Source: Cunninghamella blakesleeana
Taxonomy: Eukaryota; Mucoromycota; Mucoromycetes; Mucorales; Cunninghamellaceae
Length of the DNA stretch: 64,000 nt
Direction of reading: 5' to 3'
Assembly (NCBI GenBank): GCA_017871115.1
Contig: JAFCIZ010000006.1
Coordinates: 3,162,001-3,226,000, forward strand
The translations under genes and the position numbers were made by a program. Shown here in pieces: positions 11,658-22,120 of this stretch. How positions within the stretch are numbered: the first letter of the stretch is position 1; every line of letters begins with the position of its first letter. The notes beneath the pieces are model-generated. The model was given only the letters and a program-made list of their open reading frames with translations. It did not search any database and was not told the origin of the DNA.

Positions 11658-12063
11658 TATTTATTTATTTATTTAGTTTTTATTTAATCTTTAATTTATT
11701 CTTATTATTACCTAATTGCTCTTCTTTTAGTTCTTTTTTTTTTTTTTTTGTAAAATATATATAAGTTGAATTGAATAAAAATCAGTCATATTAAAATAAT
11801 AATATAATGCTTAATTGTTTGCGAGGTCTTATCGTTGTTTTTATGCAGGAATAATATGAGGGTCTAAGCATCCATATAAACAATACCCTCCTCTTTTTTT
11901 TTTTTTTACTATTTTATATCATATGACATAATTTTTTTTATTATCCCTTTATTCATGATCCTTTTTATTTTTTTTCCACTTTTATAGTTTCTTTTTTTCT
12001 TTTTTTCCATTACATAAAATATTTATAAGTATATATAGAAATATATTTTATTTATTGACAAAT
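11658..12063. other. Convergent intergenic spacer
   Basis: The spacer between two convergent genes, rich in T runs and AATAAA-like sequences, which is consistent with 3' ends. No ORF or RNA gene is seen. Confidence 0.5.
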
Positions 12064-13179
12064 TTATAAAAATGAGCCGCCTCTTGAGTGACCAAATCTA
12101 TCCGACCATTCACTTGATTTTTGTAAAAGTTCTTGCTTTTGTTTCTTACTCATAGGTCTTGCACTTACTAAATCTTTATCACGATCAAAACCTCGCTGCC
12201 TTGGATCATCTTCTAATTTCCGTTTATTCCCTTTTTTATTCTGGCGATGCATTTCTAACAATGACATTGGTCTTTCGGTTTTCTATATGAATACATATAA
12301 AAAAAAATATACATTGGCTTAGTTATTTTTTTTTTTTTTATGAATTTCCATAATATGTATAATAATATACATATGATTTTTGTTTACATTATGTTGTTCA
12401 ATTTTTTTTTGAGTTGCCAATTCTTGTCTTATTGATTTAGTATCATTATAATTTGTAGAAGAGGATGATGACGACGATGATGTTTGTTGTTGTTTGCGAG
12501 CTTTATCCGCTGGAGTATCAGTCCAACCACTTGAATCACGTTGAGATTTATCTACTGTACGTTGATTAAATGACCGAGGTCTACCAGAAGTTGCTTTTTT
12601 TGGGTAATAATAATAGAGTAGCATAAAAATGTTCATAATAATAGATATAATTTTTATAGGTCACTATTTTTTTCTTTTCCTTTTTCTTTCTTTTTCAGTA
12701 ATAGTTTTTATTTTATTACCATTAGATAAATAATCCACGTCGGGGGGAGCCAGCATCCATTCAGGTCTTTCCACTTTTTTTTCTTTATCATCGTCTTTTG
12801 ATAACATGGCTTCTTCACTTTGTCTTGCTCTTTCCTCAATAGCTGCTACTGTAGCATTTAAAGATGCTTGATCAATATCATAATCTTTTGGTAAACTAGG
12901 TCCAACCATATCATCTTCATCCTTCTCCTCTTGTTGCTGACTATAATCATTTTCTGTTGTTGTTAAAGTAGTAGGTGGTGGAAAAGCTGGCCCCATAACT
13001 CTTTTCTTTTTAGGTTGTGCCGGTAATAAATCAGGTGGTAATTCTGGCATAAACGCATCAATATCGTCTTGTTCATCATGATCTATTGTGTTTTCTTCTT
13101 CTTCTTGTACTTTTTTTTCTTTTTCTTTTTCTTCTTGTTTTTTCTTTATTAGATGTTCTGGTATATCAGGTCCAATCAT
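12064..13179 (-). CDS. GPALPP motif / DUF3752 protein
   Basis: Model: complement(join(12064..12282,12388..12593,12720..13179)), 294 aa, phases continuous. The N-terminal half carries three spaced GPxxP motifs (MIGPDIPEHL at the start, MGPAFPPP, MVGPSLPKDY) among acidic and Lys/Glu-rich coiled-coil sequence. The C-terminal half is the DUF3752 domain: PEWMLAPPDVDYL, then SSGWTDTPADKARK, MSLLEMHRQ, and a tail RGFDRDKDLVSARPMSKKQK ending near GGSFL. The human homologue is GPALPP1, an uncharacterised, probably nuclear protein. I chose the start at MIGPDIP because the upstream in-frame residues are only hydrophobic AT-driven codons. The exon 1/2 junction (G|CA, giving LSNATSGRP) is inferred from phase and motif spacing. 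Confidence 0.85.
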
Positions 13180-14068
13180 ATTAATAATAAAGCAGATTAT
13201 ATTAAAAATATAAAAAAACAATAAGCGCTTATATATATATTAAAAAAGGTTTGCTAAAAAGGAAAGATAAAAAAAAATAAGCCAGTTCAAAGTTTTTTTT
13301 AAAAAAATAAAATTAAAACTCAGTCAATACCCAATTTTTTCTACAAAAAATTGTGCTATTTTAACATTACAAAGTTTACTTTTTTATTTTAAATAAAAGA
13401 GTATTTTGAATATATATATATATATTTTAAATAATAATAATAATAGTAATATTTTAAGCATATTATTTATTGTTAGGCTAGCAAACATATATACTTATAA
13501 TAGTTTGATTCTATTTAACTCATTATTACTTTTATTATTACTATTTAGTATTGTCAAAATGAATAATATTAATATTAAACGCGATTTTTTTTTAAAATAC
13601 ATGGATTTATGCTTGAAAATAAAAAACAAATTTAAAAACAGATACAATAGAATAATTTCCTTGTTTTTCTTTTTTAGTCTAGTTTTACGTATTATTTATA
13701 TGATATATAGATATTTTAAAGAGAATTTGATGAATCCAAATAATAAAAATAATAAAAAATTACCATACCATAAATATGATTGTCTTTATCATAATGATAT
13801 TTAATTAATTATATACATTTTCTTTTCTTTTCCGGATGAATCATAATTTTTTTTGAAGTGAATCAAGATAATGTTCCAAAAATAGCAAGATTCGGATGAA
13901 TTTATCCGACCTTGACATGGGCATGAATATAAATTCAATTGCACTTTTTTTTTCTCACTCTTTTCTTTCTATTTATTTTCCTTAAACACATATTTTTATT
14001 TTTTTTATATTTATATATACATATATATATATATATTAATTAACTTTTTATTGAACTCACGATCCATC
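13180..14068. other. Divergent intergenic region
   Basis: Sequence between two divergently transcribed genes. A 132-codon frame at 13406-13804 has only AT-rich codons (Asn, Ile, Leu, Phe, Tyr) and no recognisable motif, so I do not call it. A direct repeat TTCGGATGAATTTATCCG / TTTTCCGGATGAATC lies around 13830-13910. Confidence 0.45.
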
Positions 14069-14506
14069 ATGTCACATTTGGTTTATGCTCGAGGTATTTC
14101 ACTTGTTAGTAATGGTCTTTTTGCAGGTTTAGGTTTGTGTATGAATTTGGTTAGTGTCCCAAGTATTCGTGCAACAAGTGATCCATTGCCAGCCTTCAAG
14201 GCTACATATGATAGAGGTTCTAAAATTGCTATTCTTAATATTTTAATTGCTACTGGGTCTCACTTTTATATTTATTATAAAACAAGAAATATTCGATCTC
14301 TTTGGTGTGGTGTATTTACTAGCTTCAGCATTCCTTTTACCATTTTCTTTATGAAACCCATTAATGATCGTTTATTTGCTCTACATTCTATTCGTTCTAA
14401 AGATAATATTGCTGCCTATGAATTAATATCTAGATGGGATAATCGTCAATGGTTAAGAACCGTCACTGGTAATCTTGCCTTTTTAATGAATATCTTTTAT
14501 TATTAA
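14069..14506 (+). CDS. DUF1772-family membrane protein
   Basis: A 145-aa protein with four hydrophobic segments (residues about 10-32, 50-70, 82-100, 122-143). It fits DUF1772 (PF08592): an N-terminal GLFAGLGLCMNLVSVPSI segment, DPLPAFKATYDRGSKIAI, a central MKPINDRLFAL, and a final RWDNRQWLRTVTGNLAFLM. Some fungal DUF1772 proteins are anthrone oxygenases or their homologues; here the reaction cannot be assigned, and no secondary-metabolite genes are near. The ATG at 14069 is used; the frame is open 18 bases further upstream, but only via a TTG. Confidence 0.75.
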   Translation: MSHLVYARGISLVSNGLFAGLGLCMNLVSVPSIRATSDPLPAFKATYDRGSKIAILNILIATGSHFYIYYKTRNIRSLWCGVFTSFSIPFTIFFMKPINDRLFALHSIRSKDNIAAYELISRWDNRQWLRTVTGNLAFLMNIFYY

Positions 14507-14644
14507 AAAAATTATAATTAATTAAATTTTAAAATAAAGTAATAGTAATTAATAAATAGTTATGTTTTAAAAAATGTAACATATATAAAATAATAAAGTA
14601 GTTGATGAAAATTTATGTATATATATGGTGATGCTTGATAATTT

Positions 14645-16977
14645 TTATTGTTGTTTTCTTTGTTTATTCTTTTTTTCTAATAAAGATACGTCGGCCATAG
14701 CTTGAAATAAGTTTGGTTTACCAAATTTATCAGTTTGTTTGTTTTTAATCTTTTTCACTTTTCCACGATCATAGTCCAAATCATAATTATCCACTTTCTT
14801 TCTTTTTGATTTTAATTTTTGTAGAATGGCTTTTCGACCTTGATCTTCTTTATTATTTTTACCAATATTGATACCAATGTCTTCTTTTTCTTCTGTATTA
14901 TTATCATCATCATCCCAACCTTCAACAGATGTATTAAATTGGCTTTGATTTGATTTGTTTAATAATTGTGCTTTAGCTTGTAAACTTTTCCCTTCACTCA
15001 TTTCTCTTTCAATTAATGTATCCAATTTTTGTCGTTTATCATCCATAGCGTCATTATAATTTACAATCACAGCTGATTTATTTTCTACTTTCTTTTTCTT
15101 TTTGGCTGCGTTAATAATTTCTTTCTCTTTCTCTTTTTCTTCATCCACTTCATCTTCTTTTTCTTTCATTCGAATATCGCTATCAACATTGTTGTCTTCT
15201 TGATTTAATGTGTCGTTCATTGTTTCATTTTCATTATGGATGGGTTCAGGTATGGATGGGTTATTATCATTCTGTTCTTGTTTAATGGGTTTTATATATT
15301 TTGGTGGTTGAGTATAGAATAGCATATAAGGTTGTTGGCTCATTAATCGTTTTATATTGACTTGTTGTACCTTTATTTTTTTAAATAGATATATAAAAAA
15401 ATCGACTGATTAATTTTCTCACTGTTATATTGTTATTATTGTTACTATTATTATTATATAATATTTTACCAATTCATTATCTAAACAATACCACATGCCA
15501 TTTGAGCTTTTAACATAAATAACAAAATGACCGGAATGAATAGTAGAACCATTTTGATGAACAATCATGCCACATAATTGATACTTGGTATTTTCTGATT
15601 TATGCTTTAATGTTGTAGTGATATATCGACCGAAGTCTATTGTTTCATCATATTTTATTGATTTTTTGTTTTTGTTTCCATTTTTATCGAATAAGTTAAC
15701 GTGAAGTGTCAAGACTTTAGGAAGTTGATAAATACTTTTGTAGACTTTAGCCTTGGTAGTTTCATTGCAGCTATTAGTAAATAAATAAATAAATAAATAA
15801 AAATGATAATAATAATAAAGAGATAGTCGTTTAATATCATGATAATCAAGATAAGCCGATTCTGTTTTTACTTTATATTTATTATTTAATAACTTACTTT
15901 TTGCAATCGTCCCAAGATTTTTCAACTCCATTGTTTAAATATCTTGTTAAACATCGTTCAATTGAATTTGCTTGTTGGCAATCCAACGGAAGATCATAAA
16001 ATCCATTGTATTGATATTCTATATTATGGCATGACTGACATTCTATTTTATCTTGTAAATAACCATAATATATTTGATATAATGCTGTTGTTTCTTGAAT
16101 ACGTTTGTCTTGAGATCTTTAAATATAATTTAATAAAATAATAATAATATGTATGTATGTATGCATGTTATTAGTAAACATTTTTTATACTCCCAATCTT
16201 TTTTTATAATGTGTTATTATTATTACCCTTTTTCAAGTAAAAGAAAATGTTGTATTTGTTCCATAAAAAAATTCCATACATCATAAGCATCTTTACTTGA
16301 TCCAGTTTTCATTTCTAAATAGGTAAAAAGAGGGAAAGAACGAGAAAATATTCATTTATATATATGTTAATAAAAAACGAAAATAAAAAAAAATCATATA
16401 GTATTTATTGCTTACTTTTTAATTTGCCAACAAACTGTCTAGGTGCTACTTTCTGGTTGTGTTGTGATAAAACAAGTTTTACATGATCTTCTAATGCACA
16501 TACAAAACAATATTCTTGTACAGTACAGTTGGCACTATGCCATTTGGATAAAAGATAATGATTCATCATAGGCGTATAAGTTATGGCTTGTAAAACGGTA
16601 TTTAAAGCAGAATTTCGATCGCCAATATCGGTTAATCCAGCCCCTATGGATTGAATTGTTTTCCAACTTGGTATTATTTTATCTTTTGGGAATAAATAGG
16701 CGGAGGGCTTTTCAAAACCATATTCATCAATAAGTTCTTCTTCTGCAATCTTTGTTGATCCTTGTTGTTGATGTCCATAAGAGATGGTGGTAGTATTATT
16801 ATTATTGTTTGTTGGATTACTTTTATTGACAGGTGCATATTTAGATTTAAATAAAGTTAATTTTTCGTCAACATAACGTGATTTACGAAACTTTATACCT
16901 CGATTTAATAATGAATCTATTGTATTTCTTGTTAAATCATTATTTTTTAATATTTTTGTTGCTTGATCAGTTCCCAT
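14645..16977 (-). CDS. USP36-like ubiquitin hydrolase lacking the catalytic Cys
   Basis: Model: complement(join(14645..15370,15470..15770,15898..16116,16227..16314,16416..16977)), 631 aa, every junction in phase. The USP fold is clear. The Cys box at residues 114-130 reads GLTDIGDRNSALNTVLQ, where active enzymes have GLxNLGNTCFLNSxLQ, so the catalytic Cys is absent. The next block (YTPMMNHYLLSKWHSANC) resembles USP36, while the QEDAHEFL-type box is degenerate (SSKDAYDVWNFF). The zinc-finger Cys pairs CQSC and CKNC are kept, as is the His box HSGHFVIYV (His371) and WYCLDNEL. The C-terminal tail, VEGWDDDD then YDLDYDRGKVKKIK and KPNLFQAM, matches the basic tail of USP36, a nucleolar enzyme. Inference: a pseudo-deubiquitinase that may still bind ubiquitin or nucleolar partners. 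It is the first of three minus-strand genes. Confidence 0.85.
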
Positions 16978-17219
16978 AATTTAAAAACCTTTTATTCGTC
17001 AATAATATAATATATATAAATATTAATAATAATAATTTTTTTTTAAAAAAATAGAACTGAAAGAGAGAGGTGAAAAAAAATCGATGAAAATTTTTTTTAA
17101 AGCCAAAAAATGACGGAGTCTGTTAATTTTTTCTTCAAATTGTAAGAAAATACATGTATGATGTTTATATTATATATACTTAAAGTTGTATTTGATTTTA
17201 TACATAATGAATTTATAGC

Positions 17220-17257
<38 letters not shown>

Positions 17258-17282
17258 ATTGAATTTAGTGATAATAATATAA
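16978..17282. repeat. Spacer with (TAA)n microsatellite
   Basis: A short spacer between same-strand genes, containing an (AAT)n tract of about 11 units at 17222-17255. It holds the 3' end of RPB4 and the promoter of the USP gene. No ORF. Confidence 0.6.
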
Positions 17283-17744
17283 TTAACCTTGGAATTTTTT
17301 TATAGTCATCATTTGATTTAATAATTCTTGTAATTTCTCGTCTTCGAGTTTATTGGCCAGACTATTATAAAAAAATAAATACATAAAACAAATCAATATA
17401 TGTGTATATGTATGTATGTATGTATGTATTGACAATAATATATTATATATATATATATATATATACCTTGGTATAAGAGCTTTAGCTTCTTCGGCATCTT
17501 CACAGCATAAGTTAGCTAATTGAGCGATTTCAAACTGGGATAATTCGCTATTACTGCCTAATAATCTATAAAAATGATTTTTCTATTCAGTTTATGTTGC
17601 TTATTGATAAATATATCCATATATCACAATGTAAACTTACTGTCTGACTTCAATGACTGATTCTCTATTGTTAAATCGTCCAAAGGTTCGAACATGATCT
17701 AAAGTTTTTGACATGACACTATATTCGATACAATAGCAATAAAA

Positions 17745-17775
<31 letters not shown>

Positions 17776-18202
17776 CGTATTAGCTGAATATTCTGTTTGT
17801 ATCATCGTTATCTTATTATATAATTATATTAATAACAATAACAATAACAATAACAATAATAATGGTAGATCCAGATAAAAAACGTACTTTGTAACAGGTC
17901 GACTTTCTTTTCCGCTATCTTTTGATTCTTCTTGAGCCTCTAATAAAATTCTTACTTCGGAAATATATAAACATTGAGAATTATCAAACTCTATATATAA
18001 AAATAATTGTGTAATAAAAGGGTATAAAATACTCTTTAGAAAATGAATATTATCGTTTTTTGTTTTTGCTAATTATTTTATTTATTTTATTTATTTTATT
18101 TATAAAATAATAATAATGATTAATACCTTCACCAAGTTTAAGAATACTAGCATCTTCTATTTCAGGGCCGCCCCTTCTAAGATGTCGATGTGCTGATGCC
18201 AT
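17283..18202 (-). CDS. RPB4: RNA polymerase II subunit Rpb4
   Basis: Model: complement(join(17283..17361,17467..17565,17641..17718,17888..17990,18127..18202)), 144 aa, all phases continuous. Rpb4 pairs with Rpb7 to form the stalk of Pol II, with roles in initiation, elongation and mRNA export and decay. Family features are all present: an N-terminal HRHLRRGGPEIEDASILKLG, then QCLYISEVRILLEAQEE, the HRDC-like helices TLDHVRTFGRFNN, LSQFEIAQLANLCCEDAEEA and KALIPSLANKL, and the terminal ELLNQMMTIKKFQG. The length is close to human POLR2D (142 aa), and the long acidic insert of the budding-yeast protein is missing. The introns are short; one contains an (AT)n run. Confidence 0.95.
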
Positions 18203-18658
18203 TATTCTAGTGATTTTTTTATTTAAAAAAGGTAGCAAGAAATAAAAGGAAGGTAAAAAAAATAGAGGAAAGAGGGTGAAAAAAAAAAAGAAATCCAAAT
18301 CCAATTTTTTTAAATTTTTTTTCGTTCCCCGCAATTTGACGCACTAAGCACCAAAGCGCTTTTTTTTTTGAAATTTAGATAGCATAAGTGTAATCAAATT
18401 GGCAAATAGATGATTAACTGGTCATGATGATCCAATGTTAAAATATTTCGCGTATTTTATTATTATTCTTATTATTAAGTAATTTTTTTTTTATTTTTTT
18501 AATATTAAATAATTTTGTTTATTAAAAAATAAAGTAATGATTATAGAGCTTTAGTAATAGTGTATTAATATATGTACAAATGGTTTTTATTAATATTATT
18601 GTTGTATATATATTTATATATATATTAAGAAAAGAAGCAAATATAATAAATAATATAA

Positions 18659-19145
18659 TTATGGTAAATCATCGTCATTAAAATCATCTTCAAAGTCTAA
18701 AAAAATAATATATATATGTATGTTAAAAAAGCTTATTATTAAATTCAATTATTCTTTTGTTTTAAGTGTAAAAAAGTAGGATATTTATTTTTACCATTAA
18801 AAAAATTTTGGTGTACAATATTTTTTGTTGCTCCTTTAGCAAAAGCATCGCCACCTTTTTCTTCCATATATTCATATCTAAGCATTTGATCTAATCCTGA
18901 TATCATTTCGCTTGGTGATATTTTTCGTTCATCAATATTACGTTCAAAAGCATCGTCATCTTCCATAACATAATCTTCATCTATTACTAAAAAGATAAAT
19001 GAAGTTTAATTAAATGAATATAAATCAAAAAAGAAAAGAGCTGTTTATTATTCTTATTATTATTCTTATTATTATATATATATAATAGTTTACAATCTTG
19101 AGCTTCATTTTTCCACTTTGATAATTCTTCTCCAAAATCTGACAT
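18659..19145 (-). CDS. Small acidic protein, unknown function
   Basis: Model: complement(join(18659..18696,18795..18986,19094..19145)), 93 aa, phases continuous. The start is MSDFGEELSKWKNEAQ, the middle ISGLDQMLRYEYMEEKGGDA followed by FAKGATKNIVHQNFF, and the end DFEDDFNDDDLP. The protein is strongly acidic with a probable central helix. The C-terminus holds FEDDF, which matches FxDxF, a motif used elsewhere to bind the AP-2 alpha appendage; this may be coincidence in an acidic tail. I do not recognise the family. Support for being a real gene comes from three phase-compatible exons with good splice sites and a codon use unlike the AT-driven frames around it. Confidence 0.65.
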
Positions 19146-20188
19146 ACTGTTATTTAATTTTGTTTTTTAAAAGATAAGTTTTGAAAAAGGTTTGAAAAAA
19201 TTCGTATGTATGTCCTAATTTTATGATACTGTAAAACTCCGCAGATTGCAATGATTTTTTTTGGAAATTTTGCTCAAAGAGCTATTTTTTATCTTTTCTT
19301 TATAAATTTATATGTATTAATACTGAATTTATGCTTATAAAATTTTATTATTTCTTTTTGATAAATATATATATATATATATATTTAAATAATATTAAAT
19401 AAAAAATAATTATGAGAGGATAAAATAGAATGTTTTATTAAAAAAAAAATTGTAAAGCGGTTAATATTTTCAGTTAAATACTTTTTTATTCCTATTAGTA
19501 GTGATGGCTTTATTCAATATTACCGTAGGCCCTTAACATTATCATTATCTATATATCGGCTAATTTTCATAAGATAGTATTAAATATTTGTTGGTTTAAT
19601 CAAAAAAGTAAATTCAAGATAAAGGTTCGTCTATTTCCATAGATATTCAACTAATTGACTAGGAATTGTAGCATAATAATGATATGCTTATGTTTTACAT
19701 AAACAAAAGTTCATTAAGTGAACTTGGGCACTATATAATTTATTAAAAGGCCTGAAAAAATAGTTTGCTGTATCTTATTAATATTATACAATAAGTTTAT
19801 TCATAATATCATTTATACTTACTTTTTTTAAAAAAAATTATAAAAGATCATAGGAATAAATTATTTTTATAATTATGTATTAGACAGTTGTATAAATGAA
19901 ACTATTTTAATATTATAAAGTTTACTCCTCATTTGTATCATAATCTCTTAAAATTTATTTATTTTTAAGTTAATCAGAGATCTCAACATGTACAAGAGCT
20001 ATATTACTTAATAAAATAAATAATTAATAAAGGATAATAAACTTGGAAAATAGATATAGTATTAAAATTAAAAAAAAAGTTTGAAAGCTGGTGCAACCAA
20101 TTTTTCGGTATTAAAATATAATTTGAAAACTTCATTTTTTTTTCATTCTCTTTTACTTTTTTTTTCTTTTTTTAACTTTCATTTTAAA
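19146..20188. other. AT-rich gene-free stretch
   Basis: No coding frame is supported. It contains an (AT)n run at about 19362-19385 and a small inverted repeat GTTCA/TGAAC at about 19708-19722. It probably holds the divergent promoters of the acidic-protein gene and the HET gene. Confidence 0.45.
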
Positions 20189-22120
20189 ATGATACAAACA
20201 ACACTGTTAAACTATATTCATTCCAATAATAAATCAATTAAACAAGCAAAATATAATTTAATAAAACGAAAGCAAACTATCTTACATGATTACTTTCCTC
20301 TGAAACCAAAAAAAAAGACCATACTAGACTATTTTAAACATCGAAAAGAAAAAGAGCAGACAGAAGAAAAAGGTAATAATAACTAATGTGTATATATATA
20401 TGTAAAGAGGGGAGGGACATTTATTATGATTTAAATTTATTAATGCTTATTATTGTTTTATTCTATATTTTATATAATTCTAAATTATCCTTTTAAATTA
20501 GAAAAAGTATTTGAACTTGTATTTGTGGACATTGGTGGGACAGCAGAAAGTTATTACTGTCATGAAACTGCAAATACAATGACAACACAAAAAAAAGGTT
20601 TGAATTGTATAAAAAAGAATATATATGATAAAGACTTGAAATATATTGCTATATCTTACCGTTGGGGTGAATTGAATGAACAACTAGTGAAAACGCCTGA
20701 ATATACTGCTCATATCACTTCATTTGCAAAGGATGATTTCGAAATACTTGTTAACTTTATTAAAAAGGAACCGGATTTAAAGGAAATACGATATGTATGG
20801 ATCGATGCTATATCAATTGATCAACAGCATCATAATAGGAAAAAGGAAACTATTTTACAAATGTCAGAAATATATCACAAAGCAACTTATATCTTAGCCA
20901 TACCTGATTTACATTTAAAATATTTATATAATAATCCAGCAAATGATGATGCACTTCGATCCATTTTATTAAATAGTAAAGCTATCTATCAAAGCATTCT
21001 CAACGGTGATGATGACACACTCATGCATGATAATAAAAGCGGAAAGAAAGCATATGAGTTTTTAGCATATCTTGTAGCTGATTGGTCGAACCGTGCTTGG
21101 GTGATTAGTGAATACCAAATTGCAAAAGAAAAAAAAGGAACACCATTAAAATATACGTTTATGTCTTTATTACTCGGTCTTATCAATTATAAAGATGTTA
21201 CCTTTTTCTCGTATGATTTTAATCATAATCATCACCATTGCAGCACACTTGAAAAAAATAATAACAACGGTATTATACCATATAGAAAAGTGGATTGTAG
21301 TAGCAAATTGATTCAATTTTTAAAAGAAAGATTTACCCAACGACTTTATTTAGATATCTTGCTCAATTCAAAGGCAAGTAGGAATGAAGATAGATTCAAT
21401 GCCATTTTACCATCATGGAAAAAATATAACTATTTAATTAAAAATAAAAATACAATATCCGAATGGAATATTACCAATATGACTTCGGTCCGATTAAAGT
21501 TATATGAAATCATGGATGATGTATGGGATAAAGCTAGGTTACTTTATGCATGTTCAAATTATCACCATAAGTTAATTATTTCTCCATCTTATGCCAGTCA
21601 ATACGATGGAAATTATTTAGGTCTCATTGAAAAGGATAATGATGAGTTTGCTTTTGAAAGATACCTAGTTATTTTATCAAATTATGTATTGGAAACAGAT
21701 GGAAAGCGTGAATATATAGATTATATAAAAAGTAATAAAACGGAATTTGGACCACTCTTTACTGAAAATCTAATTGATATCCGATTGAATCGCTATCATA
21801 GTCATCGTCAGAATCACCATGGTTACCTATCTGTCAAACCTAAAAAATACTTTATTGTTAAAATTGAACATTCAATAAACCAAAATCTCTTATCTGCTTA
21901 TTTATTAGAAAAAAATGATAACTTACGATGTATATTTATACCTTTTTTTACTTTTACGTTAGATGGTTATATTAATGTTCCTCCTTTATATGGTAGTGGT
22001 ATCTATCTTCTTGGCGATGGTAATCAAAATAAATGGATGTTGGCCCCTCGTAAATTATTTTTATCATCTTTTGAATCATATGTTTTTTGTATAGATAATT
22101 ATACATTCAATGTATATTAG
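20189..22120 (+). CDS. HET-domain (heterokaryon incompatibility-like) protein
   Basis: Model: join(20189..20372,20502..22120), 600 aa, intron phase 1. Exon 1 encodes a basic, Gln/Lys-rich N-terminus with repeated PIP-box-like motifs: QTTLLNYI (3-10), QTILHDYF (29-36, an exact QxxLxxYF match) and TILDYF (44-49). Exon 2 carries the HET domain at about residues 105-270: YIAISYRWGEL, YVWIDAISIDQQ, QMSEIYHKATYILAI and WSNRAWVISEYQIA, the classic HET order. The C-terminal half (about 330 aa) is unassigned and ends LFLSSFESYVFCIDNYTF. In Ascomycetes HET proteins trigger cell death on non-self recognition; in other fungi their roles are mostly untested. The gene stands alone beside a long decayed region, which is typical of accessory loci. 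The ATG at 20189 follows a short T-rich leader. Confidence 0.8.

Noticed and set aside
13406..13804. 132-codon frame between GPALPP1-like and DUF1772 genes
   Set aside because: Long but composed of AT-driven codons with no splice-consistent partner and no recognisable domain.
20498..20683. Minus-strand frames over the HET gene
   Set aside because: Antisense shadows of a confidently identified plus-strand gene.
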